DNA of 34,758 nt, taken from NCBI GenBank assembly GCA_964630835.1, contig CAZVZM010000014.1, forward strand, positions 1-34,758, in the 5' to 3' direction. Position 1 is the first letter of the stretch; each line of letters begins with the position of its first letter. Source of the DNA: Halarsenatibacter sp964630835. Its GTDB lineage: Bacteria; Bacillota; Halanaerobiia; Halanaerobiales; Halarsenatibacteraceae. Below are positions 16,064 to 23,776 of this stretch, piece after piece. A program made the position numbers and the translations under genes. The notes beneath the pieces are model-generated. The model was not told the DNA's origin. It searched no databases and saw only the letters and a list, made by a program, of their open reading frames with translations.

Positions 16064-16990
16064 TCAATTGCCAAGCAATATTTCCGTGGCTTTATCACTG
16101 TATTCATCGAGCAGCTCTTCCAATTCAGGATGGGGATCAGCTAATTCTTTGCCCTCTTCTGCTGAAATCAGCTCTGCAGTAAATTCTTTCTCCTCAATAT
16201 CTATATAAACTCTACCCAGATCCTTTGTGTATTCATAGGCCTGAACAAAAAGGGTATCTTCAACCCAAACACCTTCCGCTAAGCGATCATGTGAATGGCC
16301 ATCCACAAATAAATCTATGCCATCAACTTTCTCAACTACTTCATCGGAAGGATGATCGCCAGCAAACCCAACATGACCCAGAGCAACTATAAGATCCATG
16401 CCTTTTTCTTCAAATTTACTGACATATTTTTCAGAAGCTTCTACCATATCGGTAAATTCTATACCTTCAATGTTATCGGGATGGGTGGTCGCATAGGTGT
16501 CGGGAGTGGCCAACCCGAATACTCCCACCTCATAGCCACTGAATTCATAGATTTCATAAGGCTCAAAGAGCAACTCTCCATCTTTTTTTACATTGGCAGC
16601 AACAAGGTCAAATTCCATTTTTTCTTCCAGCTCCACAAGTCTCTCCCAGCCAAAGTTAAAATCATGATTACCCGGAACCATAACATCGTATCCGGCTTTA
16701 TTCATTGCAGCTACAGTGCTCTCACCATCCAGAAGATTGGTGATAGAACGACCGTGAATTGTATCACCTGCATCCATGACCAGGACATTTTCATAAGATT
16801 TTCTGTGGTCCTCAATAAGAGAAGCTATAACAGGAATGCCCATTTGGCCTTCATCAACCTCGATGCGTCCATGAATATCGTTTGTGTGAAGCACTACCAG
16901 ATCTTCATCAATGGCCAGAACTGTAAATCCCGCAAGCAGAAAAAAAATAAGGAATGCCGCCGCAAAGCTAAAAAACCCTTTTTTTGTCAT
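16064..16990 (-). CDS. exported 5'-nucleotidase catalytic domain, stand-alone
   Basis: A 308-residue metallophosphatase that matches only the N-terminal half of UshA-type 5'-nucleotidases, which strip phosphate from nucleotides outside the membrane. A signal peptide spans about residues 1-26 (FFSFAAAFLIFFLLAGF). The two-metal motifs are all present: HTNDIHGR (35-42), DAGDTIHG (73-80), GNHDFN (107-112), LGHVG (204-208) and DGHSHD (230-235). The gene ends cleanly after the linker helix; the substrate-binding C-terminal domain is missing but is encoded on the opposite strand at 17569. The ATG follows GGGAGGAGA. It lies 101 bp before the importer operon on the same strand. Without the second domain, substrate recognition would need a partner or be relaxed. 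Confidence 0.88.
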   Translation of the reverse strand: MTKKGFFSFAAAFLIFFLLAGFTVLAIDEDLVVLHTNDIHGRIEVDEGQMGIPVIASLIEDHRKSYENVLVMDAGDTIHGRSITNLLDGESTVAAMNKAGYDVMVPGNHDFNFGWERLVELEEKMEFDLVAANVKKDGELLFEPYEIYEFSGYEVGVFGLATPDTYATTHPDNIEGIEFTDMVEASEKYVSKFEEKGMDLIVALGHVGFAGDHPSDEVVEKVDGIDLFVDGHSHDRLAEGVWVEDTLFVQAYEYTKDLGRVYIDIEEKEFTAELISAEEGKELADPHPELEELLDEYSDKATEILLGN

Positions 16991-17568
16991 AATATCTCCT
17001 CCCAGGTATCAAAAATTGGATTCTGCTACTTTTCAATTATAGAAAAATATTTTTTTATTCACTGCCATCATTTCGGTCGCCGGAAAATATGAGGTGAAGT
17101 GATAATCATAAATTTTCTGAAATCCGAATCAGGTTCATAGCAAAAAACATTGCGCTCTTAACTTTAAGATTCGCCAGGCTGAAAACAAGCTCAGGGGAAA
17201 AGCTTTCGTATAGGAAGCACTATTTTTCGGGAGATTGATTGTAAATCCGGATGACATGTTATATAATTATATTGGCCCTTAGCCCTTGATCCTTATATTG
17301 GACACTTATAATGGTATATTAAATTGAGCATTGCCAGCTTTTATAAATATATTTATTTGATTATACTTTCACAATTACATATATAATTTTTCCGTCAGCA
17401 TCCATTAATAAGATAGCACAACCGGTGCAATTTATCAACTCTTTAAATCTGTATGAATTTTCGGATTAAAAAAATTGAATATAATATTGTTCATGTAAGA
17501 AAGCCGGATATCTGAAAGATGTAGTTAATGGCTACTATAAACATAAAATATATCAGGGAGGGATAATC
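16991..17568. other. divergent spacer between the two nucleotidase-domain genes
   Basis: This 578-bp A/T-rich spacer holds no credible gene. It contains a copy of the dispersed repeat (17201-17232), a possible plus-strand promoter (TTGTAA 17239-17244, 17-base spacer, TATAAT 17262-17267) about 300 bp before the plus gene, and a TATAAT (minus) near 17040 upstream of the minus gene. A GCACAACCGGTGC stretch near 17416 resembles the palindrome at 32466. Confidence 0.5.
17201..17232 (+). repeat. dispersed intergenic repeat, core copy
   Basis: This stretch reads AGCTTTCG, then AGGAAGCACTATTTTT, then GGGA. It matches 6868-6902 inside the 130-bp element apart from a 4-base insertion there and a few substitutions. 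Confidence 0.5.
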
Positions 17569-18240
17569 TTGTTTAAAAAGAAAAAGCTGTTTGTGGCTTT
17601 TCTGATGGTGGCTCTGGTCACGATATTCTCCGGAATGCAGGCCCAGGCTCTTGACACTGTAATTGGTGAGACAGAAGTATTTCTAAATGGGGAAAGGGAA
17701 CACGTGCGGACCATGGAAACCAATCTGGGCAATTTAATAACCGATATGATCAGAGAAAACACTGGTGCCGATATCGCTGTTTACAACGGCGGAGGTATCA
17801 GAGACTCTGCCGATGTTGGCGAAATAACTCTGGAAGATGCCACAGAAATTTTAGCTTTTGAAAATGAAGTGGAAACGGTACAAATCAGCGGTGATAAAGT
17901 GGTTGAAATGCTTGAGCACGCCGTAAGCTCCTACCCTGAAGTATCAGGCAAATTTCTCCATGTGAGCGGTCTCAGATTTTACTTTGATCCCTCTGAGCCG
18001 GCTGGCAACCGCATAGAGGATGTCTTTGTAGAAGGCGAAGAACTGAATGAAGAGGGCGAATACGTCCTGGCCACCAATGAATTTCTCGTGGCCGGAGGCG
18101 ATGAATACGATATGCTGGAAGAGGCCGAACACCTTGAAGTATTTGAAGATATTGACACAGAGATGTTTATCGATTTAATTCAGGAAGAGAGTCCACTATT
18201 TCCGAAGGTTGAAGGGCGCATCGTTGTTCTTGATGGATAA
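17569..18240 (+). CDS. exported 5'-nucleotidase C-terminal (substrate-binding) domain, stand-alone
   Basis: A 223-residue protein that matches only the 5_nucleotid_C domain of UshA-like enzymes. Residues 1-27 form a signal peptide ending MQAQA, so it is exported on its own. Family motifs follow in order: ETNLGNLITDMI (50-61), YNGGGIRDS (72-80) with the nucleotide-contacting Arg, GEITLEDATEILAFENEV, SGLRFYFD (133-140) in the base-stacking loop, and AGGDEYDML (175-183). The metal-binding catalytic domain is entirely absent. The start is TTG, seven bases after GGGAGG. It is divergent from the matching catalytic-domain gene 578 bp away. The two products could pair in the periplasm, or this one could bind nucleotides without cutting them. 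Confidence 0.85.
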   Translation: MFKKKKLFVAFLMVALVTIFSGMQAQALDTVIGETEVFLNGEREHVRTMETNLGNLITDMIRENTGADIAVYNGGGIRDSADVGEITLEDATEILAFENEVETVQISGDKVVEMLEHAVSSYPEVSGKFLHVSGLRFYFDPSEPAGNRIEDVFVEGEELNEEGEYVLATNEFLVAGGDEYDMLEEAEHLEVFEDIDTEMFIDLIQEESPLFPKVEGRIVVLDG

Positions 18241-18279
18241 TTGATTTCAGATTCTCCTGAAGTTTCAATAAATGCTAAA

Positions 18280-18310
18280 AATACCTCCCGCAATGTTTGC
18301 GGGAGGTATT
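18280..18310 (+). terminator. strong hairpin after the nucleotidase C-domain gene
   Basis: AATACCTCCCGCAA pairs perfectly with TTGCGGGAGGTATT around a very short loop. The plus-strand tail is only GTCTTC, while the minus-strand tail is TTTTAGC, so termination may work in both directions. Confidence 0.7.
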
Positions 18311-18381
18311 GTCTTCACTATAAAAGATTTTGTTCATAAGACTTCTCCTATTATAGGCAAAATTTTCAGGAGGAAAATGTT

Positions 18382-18840
18382 ATGAAAACGGGATCTCAAA
18401 TGGATAAGGATCAATATATGCTTTACCTGGGCAGATTGGCCACCGGGTGGGGAATAATCGGTTTTATTGCGGGAATAATTATCTCATTGTTTTTAAGTTA
18501 TTCCCTTCCAGGCCTGTTCTTTTTCGGCCTTCTTACCGCCTATATAGGACTTACAGGTTTCTGGGGAACTCATAAATTTCACACCTGGTTGAGGAAATAC
18601 AGGTGGCAGCTTCCCGGGCCCCTGTATAAACTTTTAAAAATACTGACTGCATTGCCAGGTATAATACTTGGCATCCTGTTCTACGGGGCTTTTCAACAAT
18701 TTGTCCTTCTGCTGGCTCTCGATGATGGCTCAGGTGAACCGGGATTTCTGCAGTCATTCTTAATCCTCACTCCAAAAATCGGACCCTGGTATGCCGATAA
18801 AATAGATTTTTCGCCTTATGGTCGGGAGAGAAAAAGTTAA
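18382..18840 (+). CDS. small membrane protein of unknown function
   Basis: I do not recognise this 152-residue protein. It has three likely membrane segments at about 22-40, 43-61 and 86-112, separated by a basic loop (KFHTWLRKYRWQLPG). The C-terminal part after about residue 115 is polar and ends in a basic RERKS tail. There is no signal peptide and no obvious catalytic motif. The ATG at 18382 has AGGAGG eight bases upstream, a strong site, and codon use resembles the neighbours, so it is very likely a real gene. It is isolated: a terminator precedes it and the next gene converges on it. Confidence 0.75.
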   Translation: MKTGSQMDKDQYMLYLGRLATGWGIIGFIAGIIISLFLSYSLPGLFFFGLLTAYIGLTGFWGTHKFHTWLRKYRWQLPGPLYKLLKILTALPGIILGILFYGAFQQFVLLLALDDGSGEPGFLQSFLILTPKIGPWYADKIDFSPYGRERKS

Positions 18841-18886
18841 TATAAGATCTATATCATTTCTTTTTTGTCAGTCAAACCAGTATGAA

Positions 18887-21121
18887 TTACAATATTTCTT
18901 TCACAAAAGTATTCACCAGCTCCGGGTCAAACTGCTTTCCTGCTTCCTCTTTTAACTCCGCCACTGCTTCATCTTTGCTCATTTTTTCCTTATATACTTT
19001 GCCATTAATCATCACATCAAAAGCATCCACCAGAGCAACCACCCTCGCTTCAACAGGGATATTTTCCCTCTGCAGACGACGGGGATATCCGCAGCCATCC
19101 CATCTCTCATGATGATGAAGCACTATAGGAGCTATACTTGAAAGTTCATCGGAAGAGCGAGCAATGCGATATCCTATTTCAGAGTGCTTCTTTACCTGTT
19201 TCCACTCGCGGCGAGTCAGAGGCCTGCTGCTGTTAATGATATCATCATCTACAGATATCAAACCTATATCATGGAGTAATGCAGCATCTTTAAGATGATT
19301 TAACTTTTTTTCAGGCCACCCCAGCGCCTTCCCCATCTTTCCAGCCATTTCTTTTACACGGCTACAATGAGCCATAGTTTCAAACTGTCTTTCACCCAGC
19401 TGCTCGAGGAGTTTATTGAAAATCGCTTCTCTATTCTTATCACCCTGAGCCATCTTATCCTCATACATTCTGGCATCTGCTCTTTTGATAACTTCACTGA
19501 TCTCCTCATCGCTGTCAGTTTTGCTGGCAATACCCAGAGCAATGCTGACAGGGATAACTTCTTGATCTTCAACCCGGGAACAGTTCTCTCGTATCCTGCG
19601 CCTTATGCCCTCTGCATCATCACGGTCTGTTGCCGGAAGAACTAATATAAACTCATCTCCGCCAAAACGGCCTACAATATCCTCTTCCCGGCAGGAATCC
19701 TGCAAAATATCAGCCATTAATTTTAAAAGCCTATCCCCTTCCTCATGACCAAAAGCATCATTGACCAGCTTCAAACTATTTACATCACCTAAAAGCACGG
19801 TCAGAGGATGCTGGCGGGGGGTATCCAGACGATTGAGCTCTTCCTCGATATATTTGCGGTTATAAAGGGCGGTGAGCTTATCGTGAAAACCGAGATATCT
19901 AATCTCCTTTTCAGCTTCAAGTCGCTTCAGTGCTGTGCTGGTATGTGAAAGAAGCAGCTCAGCCATCTGCATATCTTCTTTATCAAATTTACCTTTTTCA
20001 GTGGATACAGCCTGAAAAATTCCATACTCATCAATGGGAATGGTAATTGCAGCCTTATATTCGCCGCTAACCGGTTTGGCATCGGGTTCATTATTTATAT
20101 CATCAGTGCGATGAGGCTCCTGAGTTTTATATACTTTGCCGGCGATGCCGCTTTCAGAGATCTTTTCACTCACCGAACCTCCCTCGGGAACTCCGGAAGA
20201 GGTGGCCTTAACAACCAGCATATCATCCTCCACAATATCAAGAGAGCAGACATCAAATTCAAGAATTTTTTCGGCTGCTTCCACCGTGCGTCTGTAAATT
20301 TCATCCTCGCTCTGACTGCTTCCGAGGTCTGCAGCAATGTTGTGCAGCTCTCTGATTTTGTTGTGCACATTTACTCTATCGGTAATATCTCTTACCACCA
20401 TAACCGCTCTATTCCTGCCGGCTGCCTTTACGCGCCCTTCAAAATATTTTTCACCGCTCATAACTTCCAGTTTGTATTCAAAAATCTGCATATCTACACT
20501 TTCAAGGGCTTTATTTAGATTATCCATTATCTTTTCAGCAGGACCTGCAGGGAGTACTTCGGCAACCTTTTTGCCCAGCATTTCACTGCGCGGAGCGTAT
20601 AAAATGTCATAATTTCCCGTCCACATTCTGAGATATCTACCATCGCTATCCAAAACCATAAGCAAATCTGGCATGGTAGAAATAATGGACTGGAATAGCT
20701 CTTCTTTTTCATAGAGATTTTTCTCTGCCCGACGCCAGTCAGTTACATCTTCAGCCATACAGAGAATAGCTGTCACTTCATTCTCCTTATCCAGAATAGG
20801 CTGGCGAGTAATGCTGAGAATTCTCTCTTCACCCCGATCATCTGTAAGCACCTGATCTACCCTGTTTTTCTCCCCTTTATCGAATACCTCTTCATTATCA
20901 CTGATAAATTTTTCTGCATGCTCTTCAGGAAGAAAATCTCTCACCCTCGCTCCTCTCATATCCGAGGGTTCTACACCCAGAAATTCAGCATGTTCTTTGT
21001 TGGCCTCAGCATAGAAGTCAGGTTCAAACATATACCAGGCCTGTTCACCAAATTTATAGAAAAATAAATTTTTTAGAAAATCTTCCTCTTCAGCGAAATC
21101 TCCCTGGCAGTCTAAAAACAC
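18887..21121 (-). CDS. PAS-PAS-GAF-GGDEF-HD-GYP cyclic-di-GMP turnover protein
   Basis: A 744-residue cytoplasmic sensor with output domains for both making and breaking cyclic-di-GMP. PAS domains span roughly 22-128 and 139-250, a GAF domain 256-400, GGDEF 405-565 and HD-GYP 570-744. The cyclase motif FGGDEF (486-491) is intact, and RxxD (Arg478-Asp481) sits five residues before it, the product-inhibition I-site. The phosphodiesterase has HD (617-618), HHHERWDG and GYP (678-680), also intact. No membrane segment is visible. The start is GTG at 21121, nine bases after GGGAG. Both activities look possible, so which dominates may depend on what the PAS and GAF domains sense. No cyclic-di-GMP riboswitch was found nearby. 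Confidence 0.93.
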   Translation of the reverse strand: MFLDCQGDFAEEEDFLKNLFFYKFGEQAWYMFEPDFYAEANKEHAEFLGVEPSDMRGARVRDFLPEEHAEKFISDNEEVFDKGEKNRVDQVLTDDRGEERILSITRQPILDKENEVTAILCMAEDVTDWRRAEKNLYEKEELFQSIISTMPDLLMVLDSDGRYLRMWTGNYDILYAPRSEMLGKKVAEVLPAGPAEKIMDNLNKALESVDMQIFEYKLEVMSGEKYFEGRVKAAGRNRAVMVVRDITDRVNVHNKIRELHNIAADLGSSQSEDEIYRRTVEAAEKILEFDVCSLDIVEDDMLVVKATSSGVPEGGSVSEKISESGIAGKVYKTQEPHRTDDINNEPDAKPVSGEYKAAITIPIDEYGIFQAVSTEKGKFDKEDMQMAELLLSHTSTALKRLEAEKEIRYLGFHDKLTALYNRKYIEEELNRLDTPRQHPLTVLLGDVNSLKLVNDAFGHEEGDRLLKLMADILQDSCREEDIVGRFGGDEFILVLPATDRDDAEGIRRRIRENCSRVEDQEVIPVSIALGIASKTDSDEEISEVIKRADARMYEDKMAQGDKNREAIFNKLLEQLGERQFETMAHCSRVKEMAGKMGKALGWPEKKLNHLKDAALLHDIGLISVDDDIINSSRPLTRREWKQVKKHSEIGYRIARSSDELSSIAPIVLHHHERWDGCGYPRRLQRENIPVEARVVALVDAFDVMINGKVYKEKMSKDEAVAELKEEAGKQFDPELVNTFVKEIL

Positions 21122-21390
21122 TGCTAATCACTCCCTCTTTTCAGGGATTAGCCCCAATTTTTAAATGCTGTCATTGTCTATATTTATTCTTGATCATTAA
21201 TATTAATCCTTCCTGCAAAAAGCTAAAATTAAATGTTCTGGTTTTTATTTGAACTTACGCGCATTATGTCTGCCAGTAAAGAAAATAACGAACCACTCTG
21301 GAGATGAATTCTTTTTGTTATTGAGCAGGAAGAAGCTGGATGGGATGTGCGGATTAATATTAGCAATATTTATAAAGGTAGCAATTTTGC

Positions 21391-21419
21391 TTGACTTTTT
21401 TGATTTCATCTGCTAAAAT
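21391..21419 (+). promoter_or_regulatory. sigma-A type promoter of a putative ncRNA
   Basis: TTGACT (21391-21396), a 17-base spacer and TAAAAT (21414-21419). The predicted start near 21426 falls within the first bases of the long closing stem of the RNA. Confidence 0.8.
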
Positions 21420-21425
21420 GTAGTT

Positions 21426-21661
21426 AGAAGTAAAGGGATATCATCCGGAGAGCATCAAAAGCATTTTCTCAGTAAGTAGAGTTATTTGACTGCAAGCAGA
21501 ATCTCAGCTCGGATGCAAGAAGCGATGTTTTGAGCAGCAGGTATTAAGCACCGGGAACAGGAAAGTCAGGCTTGAGTCAGTTCAAGAAAAATTGTGCGGG
21601 AGTTAAATCTGGCACCATCAGATCAAATCCGGATGGCAAACGCCCATCCCTTTACTTCTAA
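21426..21661 (+). ncRNA. structured non-coding RNA of about 235 nt, family not recognised
   Basis: No reading frame fits here, but the stretch is laid out like a stable RNA gene. A consensus promoter places the 5' end near 21426. A perfect 16-bp helix joins 21424-21439 (TTAGAAGTAAAGGGAT) with 21646-21661. A second helix pairs CATCCGG (21442-21448) with CCGGATG (21629-21635). Inside are a 9-bp helix with one bulge (21455-21464 with 21525-21533) and hairpins CTTGA/TCAAG (21571-21586) and ATCTG/CAGAT (21607-21622). GGATGG (21631-21636) could instead pair with CCATCC (21644-21649), an alternative that would open the closing stem. A terminator follows. The overall shape, a closed rod with internal loops, recalls 6S RNA, but length and motifs do not prove it. 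SRP RNA, tmRNA and RNase P signatures are absent. Gene neighbours lie on the other strand, so it is not a leader. Confidence 0.65.
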
Positions 21662-21667
21662 ATCAAA

Positions 21668-21705
21668 CGGGAGCGGAGTTTTATCTCCGCTCCCGATTTA
21701 TATTT
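21668..21705 (+). terminator. bidirectional terminator between ncRNA and pyk
   Basis: CGGGAGCGGAG (21668-21678) pairs perfectly with CTCCGCTCCCG (21685-21695), followed on plus by ATTTATATTT and on minus by TTTGATTTAG. It can end both the plus-strand ncRNA and the converging pyk transcript. Confidence 0.85.
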
Positions 21706-21731
21706 ACGAATTATAAATTAAAGAGTCATAA

Positions 21732-23483
21732 CTATCTAAGATGAGCCCTCCCTCTGTAAACCAGGCCTCGAACTCCATCCAGAGTTATTTCCTCTCCATC
21801 CTTTAACTTTTCAATTTGCTCTCCTATTCCAACCACAACAGGCTTTTCAAGATTCAAGCCGACAATGGCAGGATGTGAAGTCAGCCCTCCTTTTTTTGTT
21901 ATTATTCCAGCTACCTTTTCAAGGACCGGCATATAATCCTTATCAGTAATATCCGTAACAATTATATCTCCCTCATTTATTTTCTCTTTAGCGTCGTTAG
22001 CGTTTTCAACTATGACTGCCCTTCCTGTCACAATGCTTTTGCCCACTCCATTTCCTTCAAGCAGCGGACGCCCCACAATATCCACTTTAATCAAATTGGT
22101 GGTGCCGGGAACTCCCACTGGTGCTCCGGCCGTAACCGTGACCAGATCTCCATTTTCTATCAGTCCTTCATCCAGAGCAGCATCTATGGACATCTGTATC
22201 ATCTTATCGGTGGTTTCAGCCTTTTCACTCAGCAGAGGATAAACCCCCCAGGTGAGAGTAAGAAAATGTCGCACTCTCTCTCCAGGAGTTACTGCAATGA
22301 TTTTGATAAAGGGACGGTATTTTGCCACCATCCTGGCGGTGAGTCCTGAGTCAGTGGCAGTGATAATGGCGTCAGCTTCGAGATTTATAGCGGTTTCACA
22401 GGAAGCGTGACTGATGGCCTCAGTGGCAGTTTTGCCGGCAGGTCGAAGGGATGACAACCTTTCCGAATAGGTTAGAGAGTTTTCGGTCTCTACAGCTATT
22501 CTGTCCATGGTTCTTACAGCCTCAACCGGATAGCTGCCAGCGGCCGACTCACCTGACAGCATAATAGCATCAGTGCCATCGAAAATGGCATTGGCCACAT
22601 CGGAGGCCTCAGCTCTGGTGGGTCGGGGATTGCGAATCATAGAATCCAGCATTTGCGTTGCCGTGATAACCGGTATGGCAGCTTCATTACACTTATCAAT
22701 TATCTGTTTCTGTATAATGGGAACCTTTTCTGCAGGAAGCTCCACACCCAGGTCACCCCTGGCCACCATTATTCCATCAGAAACTTCAATAATTTCATCT
22801 ATATTTTCAACCCCCTCCTCGTTCTCAATTTTGGGGATTATATTGATGTCCTCACTATCATGCTCTTCGAGCAGTTTTCTGATTTCAATAACATCATCAG
22901 CTTTTCGCACAAATGAGGCAGCCACAAAATGCACTTCCTGCTCACAGCCAAATGTTATATCTTTTCGGTCCTTTTCTGTCAGCGCGGGAAGCTTAACTTC
23001 TACCCCGGGCAGATTGACCCCTTTATAAGTCCCCAGAGATCCACCGTTCATAATTTTTGTGTTGATCTCATCGCCGGCAACTGAAAGGACTTCAAGCTCT
23101 ATAAGACCATCATCTATCAAAATTTTGCTTCCCGGCTCCAAATCTCCGGGCAGATTTTCGTAATCGACACAGATTACTTCATTATCTCCCTCAATATCTC
23201 CGGTGGTTACAATTATTTCTTCTCCTTCTTCAAGCTCAACTTCGCCTTCTTTTAAATCTCCTGTTCTTATTTCCGGTCCCTGCGTGTCAAGCATCAGGCC
23301 TATTGGTTTTCCCAGCTCTTTTTCTACTTCTCTGACCAATGACATTCTGTGTCTGTGTTCATCATGTTCCCCGTGCGAAAAATTAAATCTGGCCACATCC
23401 ATACCCTGTCTGGCCATTTCCAGCAGTATATCTCTGTCATTGCTGGCCGGCCCCAGTGTGCATACAATTTTTGTCCTGCGCAA
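21732..23483 (-). CDS. pyk: pyruvate kinase with C-terminal PEP-utiliser-like domain
   Basis: Pyruvate kinase makes ATP and pyruvate from phosphoenolpyruvate and ADP in the last step of glycolysis. The 583-residue protein matches the long Bacillus-type enzyme. It begins MRRTKIVCTLGPAS, with RFNFSHG soon after; IPKIENEEG and VARGDLGVE form the active site and ATQMLDSM follows. After about residue 470 an extra domain resembles the mobile phosphohistidine domain of PEP-utilising enzymes and keeps the TSH motif (GGLTSHPAIV). The frame extends to a TTG at 23504, but that would put the ribosome site GGGGAGG inside the gene. I chose the TTG at 23483, eight bases after it; an ATG at 23489 is too close. 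It lies after pfkA on the same strand with a 293-bp gap. Confidence 0.96.
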   Translation of the reverse strand: MRRTKIVCTLGPASNDRDILLEMARQGMDVARFNFSHGEHDEHRHRMSLVREVEKELGKPIGLMLDTQGPEIRTGDLKEGEVELEEGEEIIVTTGDIEGDNEVICVDYENLPGDLEPGSKILIDDGLIELEVLSVAGDEINTKIMNGGSLGTYKGVNLPGVEVKLPALTEKDRKDITFGCEQEVHFVAASFVRKADDVIEIRKLLEEHDSEDINIIPKIENEEGVENIDEIIEVSDGIMVARGDLGVELPAEKVPIIQKQIIDKCNEAAIPVITATQMLDSMIRNPRPTRAEASDVANAIFDGTDAIMLSGESAAGSYPVEAVRTMDRIAVETENSLTYSERLSSLRPAGKTATEAISHASCETAINLEADAIITATDSGLTARMVAKYRPFIKIIAVTPGERVRHFLTLTWGVYPLLSEKAETTDKMIQMSIDAALDEGLIENGDLVTVTAGAPVGVPGTTNLIKVDIVGRPLLEGNGVGKSIVTGRAVIVENANDAKEKINEGDIIVTDITDKDYMPVLEKVAGIITKKGGLTSHPAIVGLNLEKPVVVGIGEQIEKLKDGEEITLDGVRGLVYRGRAHLR

Positions 23484-23645
23484 TATCATAACCTCCCCAT
23501 CCAAATTTTTTCTGCTGAATTCTTCTGGTGCATAATTTCACTTTTATCTGCAAAAGATTTAAAAAAAATGAGCAGCTTTAGTTCTTATCCAAAACCTTTA
23601 CTCTGAAAAGATGCTATATTTGCTTGATAGCCGAGGAATTTTTTT

Positions 23646-23677
23646 TGTGAACTGTGCCTAATAGCTTCCAGGAAGAA
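23646..23677 (+). repeat. dispersed intergenic repeat, right-end copy
   Basis: The stretch reads TGTGAAC, then eight variable bases, then ATAGCTTCC and AGGAAGAA. It matches 6936-6967 at 25 of 32 positions without gaps. It lies in the 293-bp space between pfkA and pyk, which holds no gene. Confidence 0.5.
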
Positions 23678-23776
23678 GCATTGTAAAAATGTACTTAAAA
23701 AAATTAACAAATGATGTGGAGAAGAGCCGCAATTTTTATTGAGGTGCCCGAATTTTCATTAATCAAACAGCCGAGC

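Noticed and set aside
16352..17092. 246-codon plus-strand frame antisense to the nucleotidase catalytic gene
   Set aside because: No recognisable domain, composition typical of a reversed real gene, and the opposite strand carries a complete set of metal motifs.
21426..21661. SRP RNA, tmRNA or RNase P RNA as the identity of the ncRNA
   Set aside because: The SRP GGAAGCAG loop, the tmRNA tRNA-like ends and tag frame, and RNase P core motifs are absent, and the length does not fit RNase P or tmRNA.
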